DNA of 64,000 bases. Origin: CAZHCA01 sp964530825. GTDB taxonomy: Bacteria > Bacteroidota > Bacteroidia > Chitinophagales > Saprospiraceae. The notes under the pieces were generated by a model. That model ran no database searches, was not told the origin of the DNA, and was given only the letters and a program-made list of their open reading frames with translations. Positions 16,579 to 25,526 of this stretch are shown one piece after another. The DNA lies in the NCBI GenBank assembly GCA_964530825.1, contig CAZHCA010000001.1, forward strand, positions 1 through 64,000, read 5' to 3'. Position numbers and translations under genes: made by a program. How positions within the stretch are numbered: the first letter of the stretch is position 1; each line of letters starts with the position of its first letter.

Positions 16579-18000
16579 TTACTTTCCGATACAGAAATTC
16601 GCAAAGATATTGCCCAGCAGGTCGTCGGTACTAATGTCGCCGGTGATTTCGCCCAGGTGATAGATGGCCTGTCGGATGTCCATGGCGACAAAGTCGGAGG
16701 TGATGCCGGCTTCCATACTACTTAGTACGGCATCCAGGCTGGCATGGGCGCGTTGTAGGGCATGAAAGTGGCGGGCATTGGTGACGATGGTCCCCTGAGC
16801 ACTGACTTTCTGTGAAAGCACGGCCTCGTAACAACGATTCTTCAAGTGCTCGATATTCATGCGGTTTATGGCGCTGACAGGCACCCAGTTCCATTCGGTT
16901 ATCGCGCCGGGGTCGTCGCTTTCGCCGCAAGCAGCGGGAAAATAGTGCTCGAATTTGGTGTAGGGGTTAAGGTCCATCTTGTTGGCCACCAGCAGGATGG
17001 GTACTCCAGGGGTGCGTAACTTTTCCAGGTCGGCCTGCACCTCGTTGGGCTGGGTGCGGATCACATCGAAAACGTAGATCAGCAAGGCCGAAGTTTTGAC
17101 CTTTTCCATCGTTCGCTCCACACCGATGGCTTCGATGGTGTCTTCTGCATCGCGGATGCCGGCGGTATCGATAATCCGGAAGGGAATCCCCTTGATGTTG
17201 AGCGCCTCCTCGATGGTGTCGCGGGTAGTGCCCGCTACTTCACTGACGATGGCGCGCTCCTCGTTGAGTAGGGCGTTGAGCAGGGTGGATTTTCCGGCGT
17301 TGGGCCGCCCGGCAATGACGGTGCTCACCCCTTGCTTGATGGCGTTACCCAGCTGGAAGGACTGCATCAGCTCGGCAATCAATTGCTGGATTTTTGTGAC
17401 CAGCCCCCGCAGGCGTTCGCGATCGGCAAACTCGACATCCTCCTCGGCGAAATCGAGTTCTAGTTCGATCAGGCTGGCAAAGTCAATTAACTCCTGCCGC
17501 AGGCGCTGGATCTCATTGCTGAAACCACCGCGCATTTGCTGCATGGCGACCCGGTGTGCCGCTTCGCTACCGCTGGCGATCAGATCGGCAACGGCTTCGG
17601 CTTGGCTCAGGTCCATGCGGCCATTGAGGAAAGCCCGCATGGTGAATTCCCCTGGCTCGGCCAGGCGGGCGCCCTTGCTCAGGAACAGCTGGATGATCTG
17701 CTGCAGGATGTACTCGGAGCCGTGACACGACACCTCCACCACGTTCTCTTTGGTGTACGAGTGCGGGGCGATAAAAAGGCTGACGAGTACTTCGTCTAAT
17801 ACTTCGTCCTGCGCATTGCGAATGGTGCCGAAATGAATGGTATGACTGGCCTGATCGGCCAGTGGTTTACCGTAGAAAACACTGTCGACGATGCGAATAG
17901 CGTCGGGGCCCGAAAGGCGAATCACGCCGATGGCGCCTACGCCCTGGGGGGTAGCCAAGGCGACGATGGTATCGGATAGCTGTTGTCTGGCGTAGCTCAT
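16579..18000 (-). CDS. mnmE: tRNA modification GTPase MnmE
   Basis: With GidA/MnmG, MnmE installs the carboxymethylaminomethyl group on wobble U34 of certain tRNAs. I start at the ATG at 18000 (473 aa, normal length). The longer open frame overlaps the neighbouring gene. The N-terminal folate-binding domain begins DTIVALATPQGVGAIGVIRLSG. The central G domain has GRPNAGKSTLLNALL, DTAGIRD and NKMD. The C-terminus is the invariant FCIGK, whose Cys is needed for activity. The preceding surface-protein gene ends 56 bases upstream on the same strand. Confidence 0.97.
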   Translation of the reverse strand: MSYARQQLSDTIVALATPQGVGAIGVIRLSGPDAIRIVDSVFYGKPLADQASHTIHFGTIRNAQDEVLDEVLVSLFIAPHSYTKENVVEVSCHGSEYILQQIIQLFLSKGARLAEPGEFTMRAFLNGRMDLSQAEAVADLIASGSEAAHRVAMQQMRGGFSNEIQRLRQELIDFASLIELELDFAEEDVEFADRERLRGLVTKIQQLIAELMQSFQLGNAIKQGVSTVIAGRPNAGKSTLLNALLNEERAIVSEVAGTTRDTIEEALNIKGIPFRIIDTAGIRDAEDTIEAIGVERTMEKVKTSALLIYVFDVIRTQPNEVQADLEKLRTPGVPILLVANKMDLNPYTKFEHYFPAACGESDDPGAITEWNWVPVSAINRMNIEHLKNRCYEAVLSQKVSAQGTIVTNARHFHALQRAHASLDAVLSSMEAGITSDFVAMDIRQAIYHLGEITGDISTDDLLGNIFANFCIGK

Positions 18001-18056
18001 TGTTGTATAAAACGAGCGGACAGGCAAAGGGTTGACCTGGATGGTAGCGCTTGTTG

Positions 18057-19289
18057 CTACCGGATGATGGTTACCGAGCCGGTTGCGACCAGTTCTTCGC
18101 CACGGCACCTATAGATGGCCTTGTATAGCATAACCCCCGGATTGACCTCTTGACCGCGGAACGTACCGTCCCAGCGGTCGAAGGGATTGGTGGTGGAAAA
18201 GACCCTGGCGCCCCAGCGGTCGAAAATTTCGAAAGAGATAAGGGTTTCGACTGCATCGGGACTGTCGATGCCGAAGGTGTCGTTAAGGCCGTCGCCGTCG
18301 GGGGTGAAGGCCGAAGGTAGAAAAAGGGTCGTACAATCGAGGTCGCCCGGATTGATCACATTGATGCGGATCTGGTCGCGCGCCACACAAGAAGAACGCG
18401 TGTCGCCGATACGTACTTCGTAGGTGTTGGTGCCAGGTACCACGGGCGTGATAGAAACATCCTGTGCAGTCGGATTGTCGATATCGCCTTCGGGGCTCCA
18501 CTGAAAGGTTTGTCCACAGGCCGAGCGAACGTCGACCGGCACGCTATTGCCCAGAAAGATGGTGGTATCGGGGGTTACGATACGGTCGGGAGTGCCGTAC
18601 AGGCCGCGCACCTCCTGGTCGTCGAGGGAGCGGTTGTAGAAGCGCAGATCGTCGACCAGGCCTTCGAAGAAGGTTTCGTTGGCGCCCAGGCAGCGCGTTC
18701 CGCCCAGGGTGAGGGAGCTGTTGTTCGACAGATCGATCCGGCCCAGGGTGCCCAGCTCCTGGACCAACTCACCCGCGATGTAGAGCCGGATGCGGTTACC
18801 GTCGCGCACGATAGTTACGTGGTGCCAGCAGTCGTCAGCGGAGAGTTGCTGAACGAAGTTGACGCTGTTGTCGACCGTCTCCGACATAAATACGTTGAGG
18901 GTGCGGTTAGCCGGCCGGTAACGTACGATGAAAGCGTTTTCAGAAGAACAATCGAGCCGAACCTTGTTGAGCAGGTTTTGGATGCCATTCGCGCCGGTGG
19001 CCTTAAAGTAGAAGCTCACGGTGAAGTCTTCGGTGTTAAACTCTTCATTGACGGGGCCCAGGAAAAGCACGGTGTCGGAAATGCCGTTGAAAGCCACGGC
19101 CTCCTCTTCTACCCCGCAGTCAAAGCCCAGGTTGCCGGGCGTGAATCCGTCATTGGCGGTATTGCCGGTAACGTCTTCTAGCAGTCCGTTATCGAAGGGG
19201 TAGTAAGCGATCAGGCCGGTATTGGTTTGGGCGCCGGCAAGCAGGCAGAAGCATAAGAGGCTCAGGATACCGAAGAGCTTGAAGTACAT
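18057..19289 (-). CDS. Secreted LamG-domain protein with T9SS type B sorting domain
   Basis: I start at the ATG at 19289 (410 aa), directly before the signal peptide MYFKLFGILSLLCFC. Residues ~25-230 form a LamG/concanavalin-like jellyroll (GLIAYYPFDNGLLED, FTVSFYFKA, DDLRFYNRSLDDQEV). A short PKD/Ig-like region follows. The last ~85 residues are a gliding-motility-type (type B) sorting domain: LPSAFTPDGDGLNDTF, FEIFDRWGARVF, WDGTFRGQEV, and an end of TIIR. The protein should be exported by the T9SS, with a probable role in polysaccharide or surface binding. Confidence 0.88.
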   Translation of the reverse strand: MYFKLFGILSLLCFCLLAGAQTNTGLIAYYPFDNGLLEDVTGNTANDGFTPGNLGFDCGVEEEAVAFNGISDTVLFLGPVNEEFNTEDFTVSFYFKATGANGIQNLLNKVRLDCSSENAFIVRYRPANRTLNVFMSETVDNSVNFVQQLSADDCWHHVTIVRDGNRIRLYIAGELVQELGTLGRIDLSNNSSLTLGGTRCLGANETFFEGLVDDLRFYNRSLDDQEVRGLYGTPDRIVTPDTTIFLGNSVPVDVRSACGQTFQWSPEGDIDNPTAQDVSITPVVPGTNTYEVRIGDTRSSCVARDQIRINVINPGDLDCTTLFLPSAFTPDGDGLNDTFGIDSPDAVETLISFEIFDRWGARVFSTTNPFDRWDGTFRGQEVNPGVMLYKAIYRCRGEELVATGSVTIIR

Positions 19290-19382
19290 GTGCACATTTT
19301 TATCAACCAAAAAAATACGATCCGGAACAAGGTTGTCCGACCATTGAACGCCCGGGGGAGCGGTGTAGTGTACGGCCGGCGG

Positions 19383-19700
19383 CTAAAACAAGCCGCCCAG
19401 GCCACCCATGCCCGGCGGGAGCAGGTCTTTAAGTAGAATTTTGGTTTCGGCGGCCTCCCGTTCAGCAGCCAGTTCCAGCGCCCGGTTGACGGCCGTGAGG
19501 ATGAGGTCTTCCAGTTCTTCCGGGTCGCCATTCGCTGCTATCAGCTCCGGATCGATGCGGATATTGGTGATTTCCCGTGCGGCATTGGCGGTCACCTGTA
19601 CGCGGGTGTCGCCCAGGTCGCTCTCGATGGAGATTTCGCGCAACTTGCTCTTCAGGGCTTTTTGCTGTTCTTCTAAGTTTCCGAATAGATCTCCGAACAT
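19383..19700 (-). CDS. ybaB: YbaB/EbfC nucleoid-associated protein
   Basis: A 105-aa DNA-binding protein of the YbaB/EbfC family. It starts MFGDLFGNLEEQQKALKSKL and has the conserved core VTANAAREITNIRIDPE followed by LEDLILTAVNRALE. The tail is rich in Gly, Met and Pro (PPGMGGLGGLF), as in many homologues. These proteins bind DNA as dimers. In many bacteria the gene sits near dnaX and recR, but that context is absent here. Confidence 0.92.
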   Translation of the reverse strand: MFGDLFGNLEEQQKALKSKLREISIESDLGDTRVQVTANAAREITNIRIDPELIAANGDPEELEDLILTAVNRALELAAEREAAETKILLKDLLPPGMGGLGGLF

Positions 19701-19782
19701 ATGAGTAGGATTTTATTACACATAGACGGTCACGCTCCTGCCTTGCGAGGCCGTGTGGATATTTGAAACGGCTGCAAACTAA

Positions 19783-20721
19783 TTATTGGAGGGAATATTG
19801 CGTGATCGTGCCCATGAAGAAAATATAAAAAAGCAGGAGCAGTCCCCCTTCGTAGCGGGAAATAATTTTGTTGCTGGCAATGATTCCGAACAAGATGGTC
19901 AAGACCAGCATGATGGGAACAAAAATCTCGAGGGTGGAGGCCGGAATTTCCAGGTTGCCGATCAAGGCGGGGATACCCATGACCACGTAGGTATTGAATA
20001 CATTCGAGCCCAGTACATTGCCCACCGCAATAGCAGCTTTGCCTTTGCGGGCGGCGCTGATGCTGACCACCAGTTCGGGCAGCGAGGTGCCCAGCGCCAC
20101 GGCCCCCATCGCAATGATATCGGGCGAAATGCCCGCCTGGCGGGAAAGCTTGATAATGGCGTCGATGGTGAGGTCGGCGCCGATATAGACCAGTACGCCG
20201 CTGAGTAGCAACAGCCCGTAGGTGCGGTAATTCGCTTTTTTGACCAAATCGTCATCCGATCCGGTATTTTGGTCGGACCGCAGGGTGTAAAGCAGAAAAA
20301 TGCCGATCCCCATCAGGAAGAGAAAGGCCTCGAAGATAGAGAACTTTAAATCCTGCAGGGCCAGATAAAAAAACAGAGCCGATCCCCATAAGTAGGGCAT
20401 GTCGATGTGCCAGACATTGTAGTCGGTCTTAATTTCTCGGGCCACGACTGCCGTAACTCCCAGGACCAAGCTGATATTCACGATATTAGAACCCACTACA
20501 TTGCCGACCACCACCGACGATTCGTCGCGTAAAACCGAAGCGATGGAGGTGGCCAATTCCGGTAGGGAAGTACCCAGCGCCACGATGGTAATGCCGATGA
20601 TAAAGGGCGAGATACCCCAGGTGAGTCCGATCAATTCGGCCGATTCGATAAACCAATCCGAAGCTTTAATCAAGACGCCTAGAAAAAAGGCTAACTGCAA
20701 TATATGGAGCAGGGTATCCAT
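19783..20721 (-). CDS. Calcium/sodium antiporter, CaCA family (YrbG type)
   Basis: A 312-aa inner-membrane protein with about ten membrane helices. The two inverted alpha-repeats that form the ion path are visible: GTSLPELATSIASV near residue 50 and GTSLPELVVSISAARKG near 210, with NVVGSNIVN and NVLGSNVFN after them. This is the signature of K+-independent Ca2+/Na+ exchangers. It is a monocistronic gene with nothing functionally linked beside it. Confidence 0.93.
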   Translation of the reverse strand: MDTLLHILQLAFFLGVLIKASDWFIESAELIGLTWGISPFIIGITIVALGTSLPELATSIASVLRDESSVVVGNVVGSNIVNISLVLGVTAVVAREIKTDYNVWHIDMPYLWGSALFFYLALQDLKFSIFEAFLFLMGIGIFLLYTLRSDQNTGSDDDLVKKANYRTYGLLLLSGVLVYIGADLTIDAIIKLSRQAGISPDIIAMGAVALGTSLPELVVSISAARKGKAAIAVGNVLGSNVFNTYVVMGIPALIGNLEIPASTLEIFVPIMLVLTILFGIIASNKIISRYEGGLLLLFYIFFMGTITQYSLQ

Positions 20722-21009
20722 GTGCGTTGGTTTTCAGTAGCTGTGGGACGGCACGCAAGACGCCGGGAGCGGTCCGGGCCGTCTAAAGATAAGGTAAATG
20801 CGCCTACCTGCCCGGTGCTGCTTACAAAGATATTTATCCGTAACCGGCTGCTATCATGCCGAAAGGCACTGGTTTAACTGGTTTTATCCGTACTTTAGCG
20901 TCGGCGTTTAAACGGCCTTGATGAAGTAGGGTCCAAACCAGGGCGGTCTTTAAATGTTTAGAAGACTATCCTATGTTCCCATTAATGACCAAAAAATAAG
21001 TAGCACGCC

Positions 21010-21855
21010 ATGCCATTGGACCAGGTGGATGTAGATCAGCTCGAGTTGGATGACCCTAAAGAGATGTCCTTTTTAGAGCACCTTGAGGAGTTGCGCTGGC
21101 ATATCATTCGATCGCTGGTAGCTATCGTGGTGGTGGGTATCGTGCTTTTTCTGAACCAGAAGTGGTTGTTCGACACGGTCATTTTCGGGCCTACTCATGA
21201 TGATTTTATTTCTTACCGGGCTATTTGTGACCTGTCTCATTCCATCGGCCTGGGCGATCGCATGTGCTTTACACCTCCTGAATTTCGCAAACAAGCCATT
21301 GGGTTTGGCGAATCTTTTATCACCAGTATCAAGGTGTGTTTTGTCGGGGGGTTCATTGTGGCTTTTCCCTATATATTTCGCGAATTCTGGCGCTTTATCA
21401 AGCCCGGTCTCTATCCCAAAGAGCGCCGGGCCACTCGCGGGGTCGTTTTTATTTGCTCTTTTTTGTTCTTGTTGGGGGTAGCCTTCGGGTACTTGGTCAT
21501 TGCCCCCTTTGCAGTGAATTTCCTGGCCGGCTATACGATTCCGGGGGTAGAAAACTCCCCAACGCTGAATTCGTTTATCAATTACATGATCATGTTTACG
21601 GCGCCGGCCGGGTTGATCTTCGAGCTACCCATCGTGGTGTTCTTTCTGGCCAAAGTGGGGCTGTTGAGCGCAACCGACATGCGTAAATACCGGCGCCATG
21701 CACTGATCGCTATTTTATTGTTAGCGGCCCTCATCACGCCGCCTGACGTCGTCACCCAATTTTTGATCGGGATCCCGCTCTTTATTTTATATGAGCTAAG
21801 CATCTACGTGGCCAAGCGGGTTGAGCGGGCCGAAGCGCGTAAATGGGGTGAATAA
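21010..21855 (+). CDS. tatC: Sec-independent translocase subunit TatC
   Basis: A 281-aa membrane protein with six predicted helices. It carries the TatC signatures: MSFLEHLEELRWHIIRS at residues ~18-34, FPYIFREFWRFIKPGLYPKERR near 120-140, FELPIVVFFLAKVGLL and ALITPPDVVTQ. TatC recognises twin-arginine signal peptides of folded substrates. No tatA or tatB gene is present in the window. A 151-aa membrane protein follows after 9 bases and is probably co-transcribed. Confidence 0.97.
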   Translation: MPLDQVDVDQLELDDPKEMSFLEHLEELRWHIIRSLVAIVVVGIVLFLNQKWLFDTVIFGPTHDDFISYRAICDLSHSIGLGDRMCFTPPEFRKQAIGFGESFITSIKVCFVGGFIVAFPYIFREFWRFIKPGLYPKERRATRGVVFICSFLFLLGVAFGYLVIAPFAVNFLAGYTIPGVENSPTLNSFINYMIMFTAPAGLIFELPIVVFFLAKVGLLSATDMRKYRRHALIAILLLAALITPPDVVTQFLIGIPLFILYELSIYVAKRVERAEARKWGE

Positions 21856-21864
21856 TTAAAGTCT

Positions 21865-22320
21865 ATGCACCGGGTGTCCAGTAACAGTACCTTGTTTTTT
21901 AAATTTTTTGTTCCTGTCTTCTACATCGTGTTATTCGGTGCCGTTACCACCACATTGTTCTTTACCAACAGCCCTTATTTTTTCGGTATACCGGCAGTGG
22001 TATTTAAGTCAATCGTGGCCCTGGTGTACCTGGGCGGGTTGCTACTACTTGCCAACTCTTTCTTGCGACTGAAGCGGGTCGAGTTAGGCGAGGATTTTGC
22101 TTACGTGACGAATTACTTCAAGCACGTGCGTTACCCCTACCAAAACGTGCGGCGCATTGAGCTCAAGCGACGCCTGGGTTTGCCCATCGGATACCTGACC
22201 CTCTACGAACCCGGTTCCTTCGGGCAGCGTATCTTTTTCGTAGGCAGCCGTTACCGGCTGGATGCTTTCTTTGAAGAGCGACCGGAGCTCCGACCAATAT
22301 ATGCGCCTAAGAAAAGGTAA
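21865..22320 (+). CDS. Small membrane protein of unknown function downstream of tatC
   Basis: A 151-aa protein. Two hydrophobic segments near the N-terminus (residues ~9-32 and ~40-66) are followed by a soluble basic domain (RRIELKRRLGLPIGYLTLYEPG, GQRIFFVGSRYRL) resembling bacterial PH-like domains. It begins 9 bases after tatC, so the two are likely one transcript. It converges with porX, whose stop is 27 bases away. I cannot name it. Confidence 0.75.
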   Translation: MHRVSSNSTLFFKFFVPVFYIVLFGAVTTTLFFTNSPYFFGIPAVVFKSIVALVYLGGLLLLANSFLRLKRVELGEDFAYVTNYFKHVRYPYQNVRRIELKRRLGLPIGYLTLYEPGSFGQRIFFVGSRYRLDAFFEERPELRPIYAPKKR

Positions 22321-22346
22321 TGACAGGGGCCACCTGCCTCAACGGA

Positions 22347-23903
22347 TCACCGGGTCCTCAGATAGATCACCGGGCAGATCATCTCCTCCAGAGAGATGCC
22401 CCCGTGCTGAAAGGTGTTCTTGTAGTAGTTGTGGTAATAGTTGTAATTATTGGGATACAGGAAAAAGATGTCCTCTTTAGCGAATATGAAAGTCGAGCTT
22501 ACGTTGGGGCGCGGCAGGTGTGCCTTGTCGGGGTCGCGTACCTCCAGCACGTCGCGGCGCTCATATTGCAGGTTGCGTCCTACTTTGTAGCGCAGGTTAG
22601 TGGTCGTCTCTCGGTCTCCCACCACTTTAGACGGGGTGTTGACCCGAATGGTGCCGTGGTCGGTAGTGATGATGAGCCGGATGTCGCGTTCGGCTGCCCG
22701 TTGTAGAGCTGTCCAAAGCGGAGAATTTTCGAACCAAGAACGCGTCAGGGAGCGGTACGCTTTCTCGTCACCGGCGAGTTCTTTGAGTACTTCCATCTCG
22801 GTACGGGCGTGAGAAAGCATATCGATAAAGTTGTAGACGATAACGGTAAGGTCGTTATTCAAGTAGTTGAGGATGTTATCATTAAGCTGTTTAGCCTGCC
22901 CTACGTTCGTAATTTTCAGGTAATCGTGGCGGATGGGCTTGCGAAAGGTGCGGTCGATGAGGTCGTCTAGGAAGGTTGCTTCGTGCAGGTTTTTACCGCC
23001 CTCCTCGTTATCGTTTTTCCATTGCTTGGGAAAACGCTTGGCGATATCGGCCGGCATGAGCCCCGAGAAGATGGCGTTGCGGCTGTACTGCGTGGCTGTC
23101 GGCAAGATGCTGTAAAAGTAGTCTTCCTCCTCAATTCGGAAAAGCTCGGCTAGGATGGGTTCGATCATGCGAAACTGGTCGTAGCGCAGGTTGTCGAGCA
23201 GGATCATAAAGGTAGGCGTCTTCGGGTCGAGTTGGGGAAAAACTTTGGCGCGCATCAAGTTAGCCGACATGACGGGGCCCTCACTGTCGGAGCCCACCCA
23301 ATCGAGGTAGTTGCGCACCACGAACTTGGAAAACTCCGTGTTGGCTTCGCGCTTCTGCATAGCCAGGATGTCGGCCATCTCCGAAGAGTTCGACGAGTCG
23401 ATTTTGATCTCCCAGTTGATGATCCGGCGGTAGATGTCGACCCACTCCTCGTAATTCAGGCCGCTATTGATTTCCATGAAGATCTGCCGAAACTCCTGCT
23501 GGTAATCCGAGGAGGTCTTTTCCCGCACCAGGCGCTTATTGTCGATGATCTTTTTGAGCGTCAGCAGAATCTGGTTGGGGTTGACGGGCTTGATTAAATA
23601 ATCAGAAATTTGGGAGCCCAGCGCCTCTTCCATCACATCTTCGGCTTCGTTCTTGGTAATCATTACCACCGGCAAATTCGGATGGGTATCTTTGATTTTG
23701 GCGAGGGTTTCCAGGCCAGTAATGCCAGGCATGCTTTCGTCGAGGAAAACGACATCGATATCATTGTGTTCGGCACATTCCTCAATAGCGTCGTGCCCGT
23801 TGGTGACGGTAATCAGGTCGTAACCGCGCTTTTCGAGGAACATCAATTGCGGTTTGAGGAGATCAATTTCGTCGTCGGCCCACAGGATTTTTATATTACT
23901 CAT
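22347..23903 (-). CDS. porX: PorX, response regulator with PglZ domain (T9SS regulator)
   Basis: A 518-aa protein: receiver domain at residues 1-120 with phosphoacceptor Asp55 (VVFLDESMPG) and Lys105 (YLIKPVNP), then a helical linker. A PglZ phosphodiesterase-like alkaline-phosphatase domain follows (FMILLDNLRYDQF, TATQYSRNAIFSGLMP, ITTDHGTIRV, GRNLQYERRD). PorX with its kinase PorY, acting together with the ECF factor SigP, controls type IX secretion genes in Porphyromonas gingivalis, and its PglZ domain cleaves oligonucleotides. No porY lies beside it. Its presence fits the many T9SS cargo genes in this window. Confidence 0.93.
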   Translation of the reverse strand: MSNIKILWADDEIDLLKPQLMFLEKRGYDLITVTNGHDAIEECAEHNDIDVVFLDESMPGITGLETLAKIKDTHPNLPVVMITKNEAEDVMEEALGSQISDYLIKPVNPNQILLTLKKIIDNKRLVREKTSSDYQQEFRQIFMEINSGLNYEEWVDIYRRIINWEIKIDSSNSSEMADILAMQKREANTEFSKFVVRNYLDWVGSDSEGPVMSANLMRAKVFPQLDPKTPTFMILLDNLRYDQFRMIEPILAELFRIEEEDYFYSILPTATQYSRNAIFSGLMPADIAKRFPKQWKNDNEEGGKNLHEATFLDDLIDRTFRKPIRHDYLKITNVGQAKQLNDNILNYLNNDLTVIVYNFIDMLSHARTEMEVLKELAGDEKAYRSLTRSWFENSPLWTALQRAAERDIRLIITTDHGTIRVNTPSKVVGDRETTTNLRYKVGRNLQYERRDVLEVRDPDKAHLPRPNVSSTFIFAKEDIFFLYPNNYNYYHNYYKNTFQHGGISLEEMICPVIYLRTR

Positions 23904-24055
23904 GACTATTTTTTTTGAATATTAGGACGGGATCGGAAATTTAGCAGAATACATCCATAACTACCGTATCCCTTACAATTATTGCCCGGAAGGCTCGACA
24001 ATTTTATAGAAGGCCTGCTTTTACCAATACGGGCAATACGGAAAATCGCGGAATC

Positions 24056-25300
24056 ATGCCAAGTACTAAAATATTCAATGACCCCGTATACGGTTTTGTA
24101 AGCATCCCTTACGGAATAATCTTTCAACTGGTCGAGCATCCTTATTTTCAGCGACTGCGCCGTATCAAGCAGGTGAGCATGAGTCATTACGTGTACCCGG
24201 GCGCCCTGCATACCCGTTTCCACCATGCCCTGGGCGCTTTCCACCTGATGACCCAAGCCATCGAGACCCTGCGCAGTAAAGACGTGGAGATTACCGAGGA
24301 TGAAGCCACGGCCGCGTCGATCGCTATATTGTTGCACGACATCGGGCACGGCCCCTTTTCGCACACACTCGAACACACGTTGATCGATGTGCACCACGAG
24401 ACCCTCTCACTCCGGTTTATGGAGACGCTCAACCGGGAATTCAACGGTGCCCTCGAGATGGCGATTCAAATATTTAAAGACGCCTACCCCAAACACTTTT
24501 TACACCAATTGGTATCCAGCCAATTGGACATGGATCGCATGGACTACCTCAACCGCGACAGTTTTTTCACCGGCGTGTACGAAGGGGTGATCGGCTACGA
24601 TCGGATCATCAAAATGCTCTCGGTCTATGAGGGCGAACTGGTCATTGAAGAAAAAGGCATCTATTCGGTAGAAAAGTTCCTGATCGCTCGCCGGTTGATG
24701 TACTGGCAAGTGTATTTGCACAAGACGGTGCTGGCAGCCGAACGCATGTTAATCCAGGCCTTTCTGCGGGCCCGGGAACTCTACCAGGAAGGGCATGCCC
24801 TGCCGGGGATGTCACCCGGCTTGCAGTATTTGATGGAGTTCGGCCAACAGGAGGGGATGTTAGACCGCGCACCCGAGGCCCTCTTGGAGCAGTTCGCTAC
24901 GCTTGACGATTTCGACGTCGTTTTTGCCATCAAATCGTGGGCGAATTTTGATGATCCGGTGTTAGCCTACCTCGCTCAGGGCCTGGTCGAGCGGCATTTG
25001 TTCAAGTTAGAGATGAGCAACACGCCCTTCGATCGCCAGTATGTAGCCTATGTCCGTCAGCGAATTCTGGATTGGGGGCACTTCGAGGAGCAGCACCTTC
25101 CGCATTTGCTGATCGAAGGCTATGAGACCAATAGCGCTTACAGTACTTCAAAAGAAGAAATTAATATATTATTTAAAAACGGTACGATATTACCCATGTC
25201 GATGAGTTCGGACCACGATCTGCAATCGAAAATTGTGACCAAATATTACCTGTGCTATCCTAAAGCAGCCCTCAAATCAATTCCAATGAAAGTAGGGTGA
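24056..25300 (+). CDS. HD-domain phosphohydrolase
   Basis: A 414-aa cytoplasmic metal-dependent hydrolase of the dNTPase/SAMHD1-like HD group. The metal-binding residues are in TRFHHALGAFHLM and ILLHDIGHGPFSHTLEH, followed by QLDMDRMDYLNRDSF. The N-terminus KIFNDPVYGFVSIPYGIIF is typical of this subfamily across Bacteroidota. The likely substrate is a phosphorylated nucleotide, not verified. The gene is divergent from porX with a 152-base gap. Confidence 0.9.
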   Translation: MPSTKIFNDPVYGFVSIPYGIIFQLVEHPYFQRLRRIKQVSMSHYVYPGALHTRFHHALGAFHLMTQAIETLRSKDVEITEDEATAASIAILLHDIGHGPFSHTLEHTLIDVHHETLSLRFMETLNREFNGALEMAIQIFKDAYPKHFLHQLVSSQLDMDRMDYLNRDSFFTGVYEGVIGYDRIIKMLSVYEGELVIEEKGIYSVEKFLIARRLMYWQVYLHKTVLAAERMLIQAFLRARELYQEGHALPGMSPGLQYLMEFGQQEGMLDRAPEALLEQFATLDDFDVVFAIKSWANFDDPVLAYLAQGLVERHLFKLEMSNTPFDRQYVAYVRQRILDWGHFEEQHLPHLLIEGYETNSAYSTSKEEINILFKNGTILPMSMSSDHDLQSKIVTKYYLCYPKAALKSIPMKVG

Positions 25301-25526
25301 AAAGTTGGTGATCTTTTTAGAAGCATTTAACTTGCCGTTGCCTAGGGGGCGCGTACGTGAAGATGCCCCAGTTGTATAAGCGAAACGCGTTGGTCGCTCT
25401 TGGTTTTGCTAAAATCGAAGTATTAAGTTTCCTGAACAGTTGCCCATAACCACTATCCCGGTAGACCTCATGTCTAAAAAGGCATTCTCAATAACCTCTT
25501 TTTATTTAACTAAACAATCTACTACA

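Noticed and set aside
23906..24397. A 163-codon minus-strand reading frame
   Set aside because: It lies opposite the start of the HD hydrolase gene and has no recognisable protein features.
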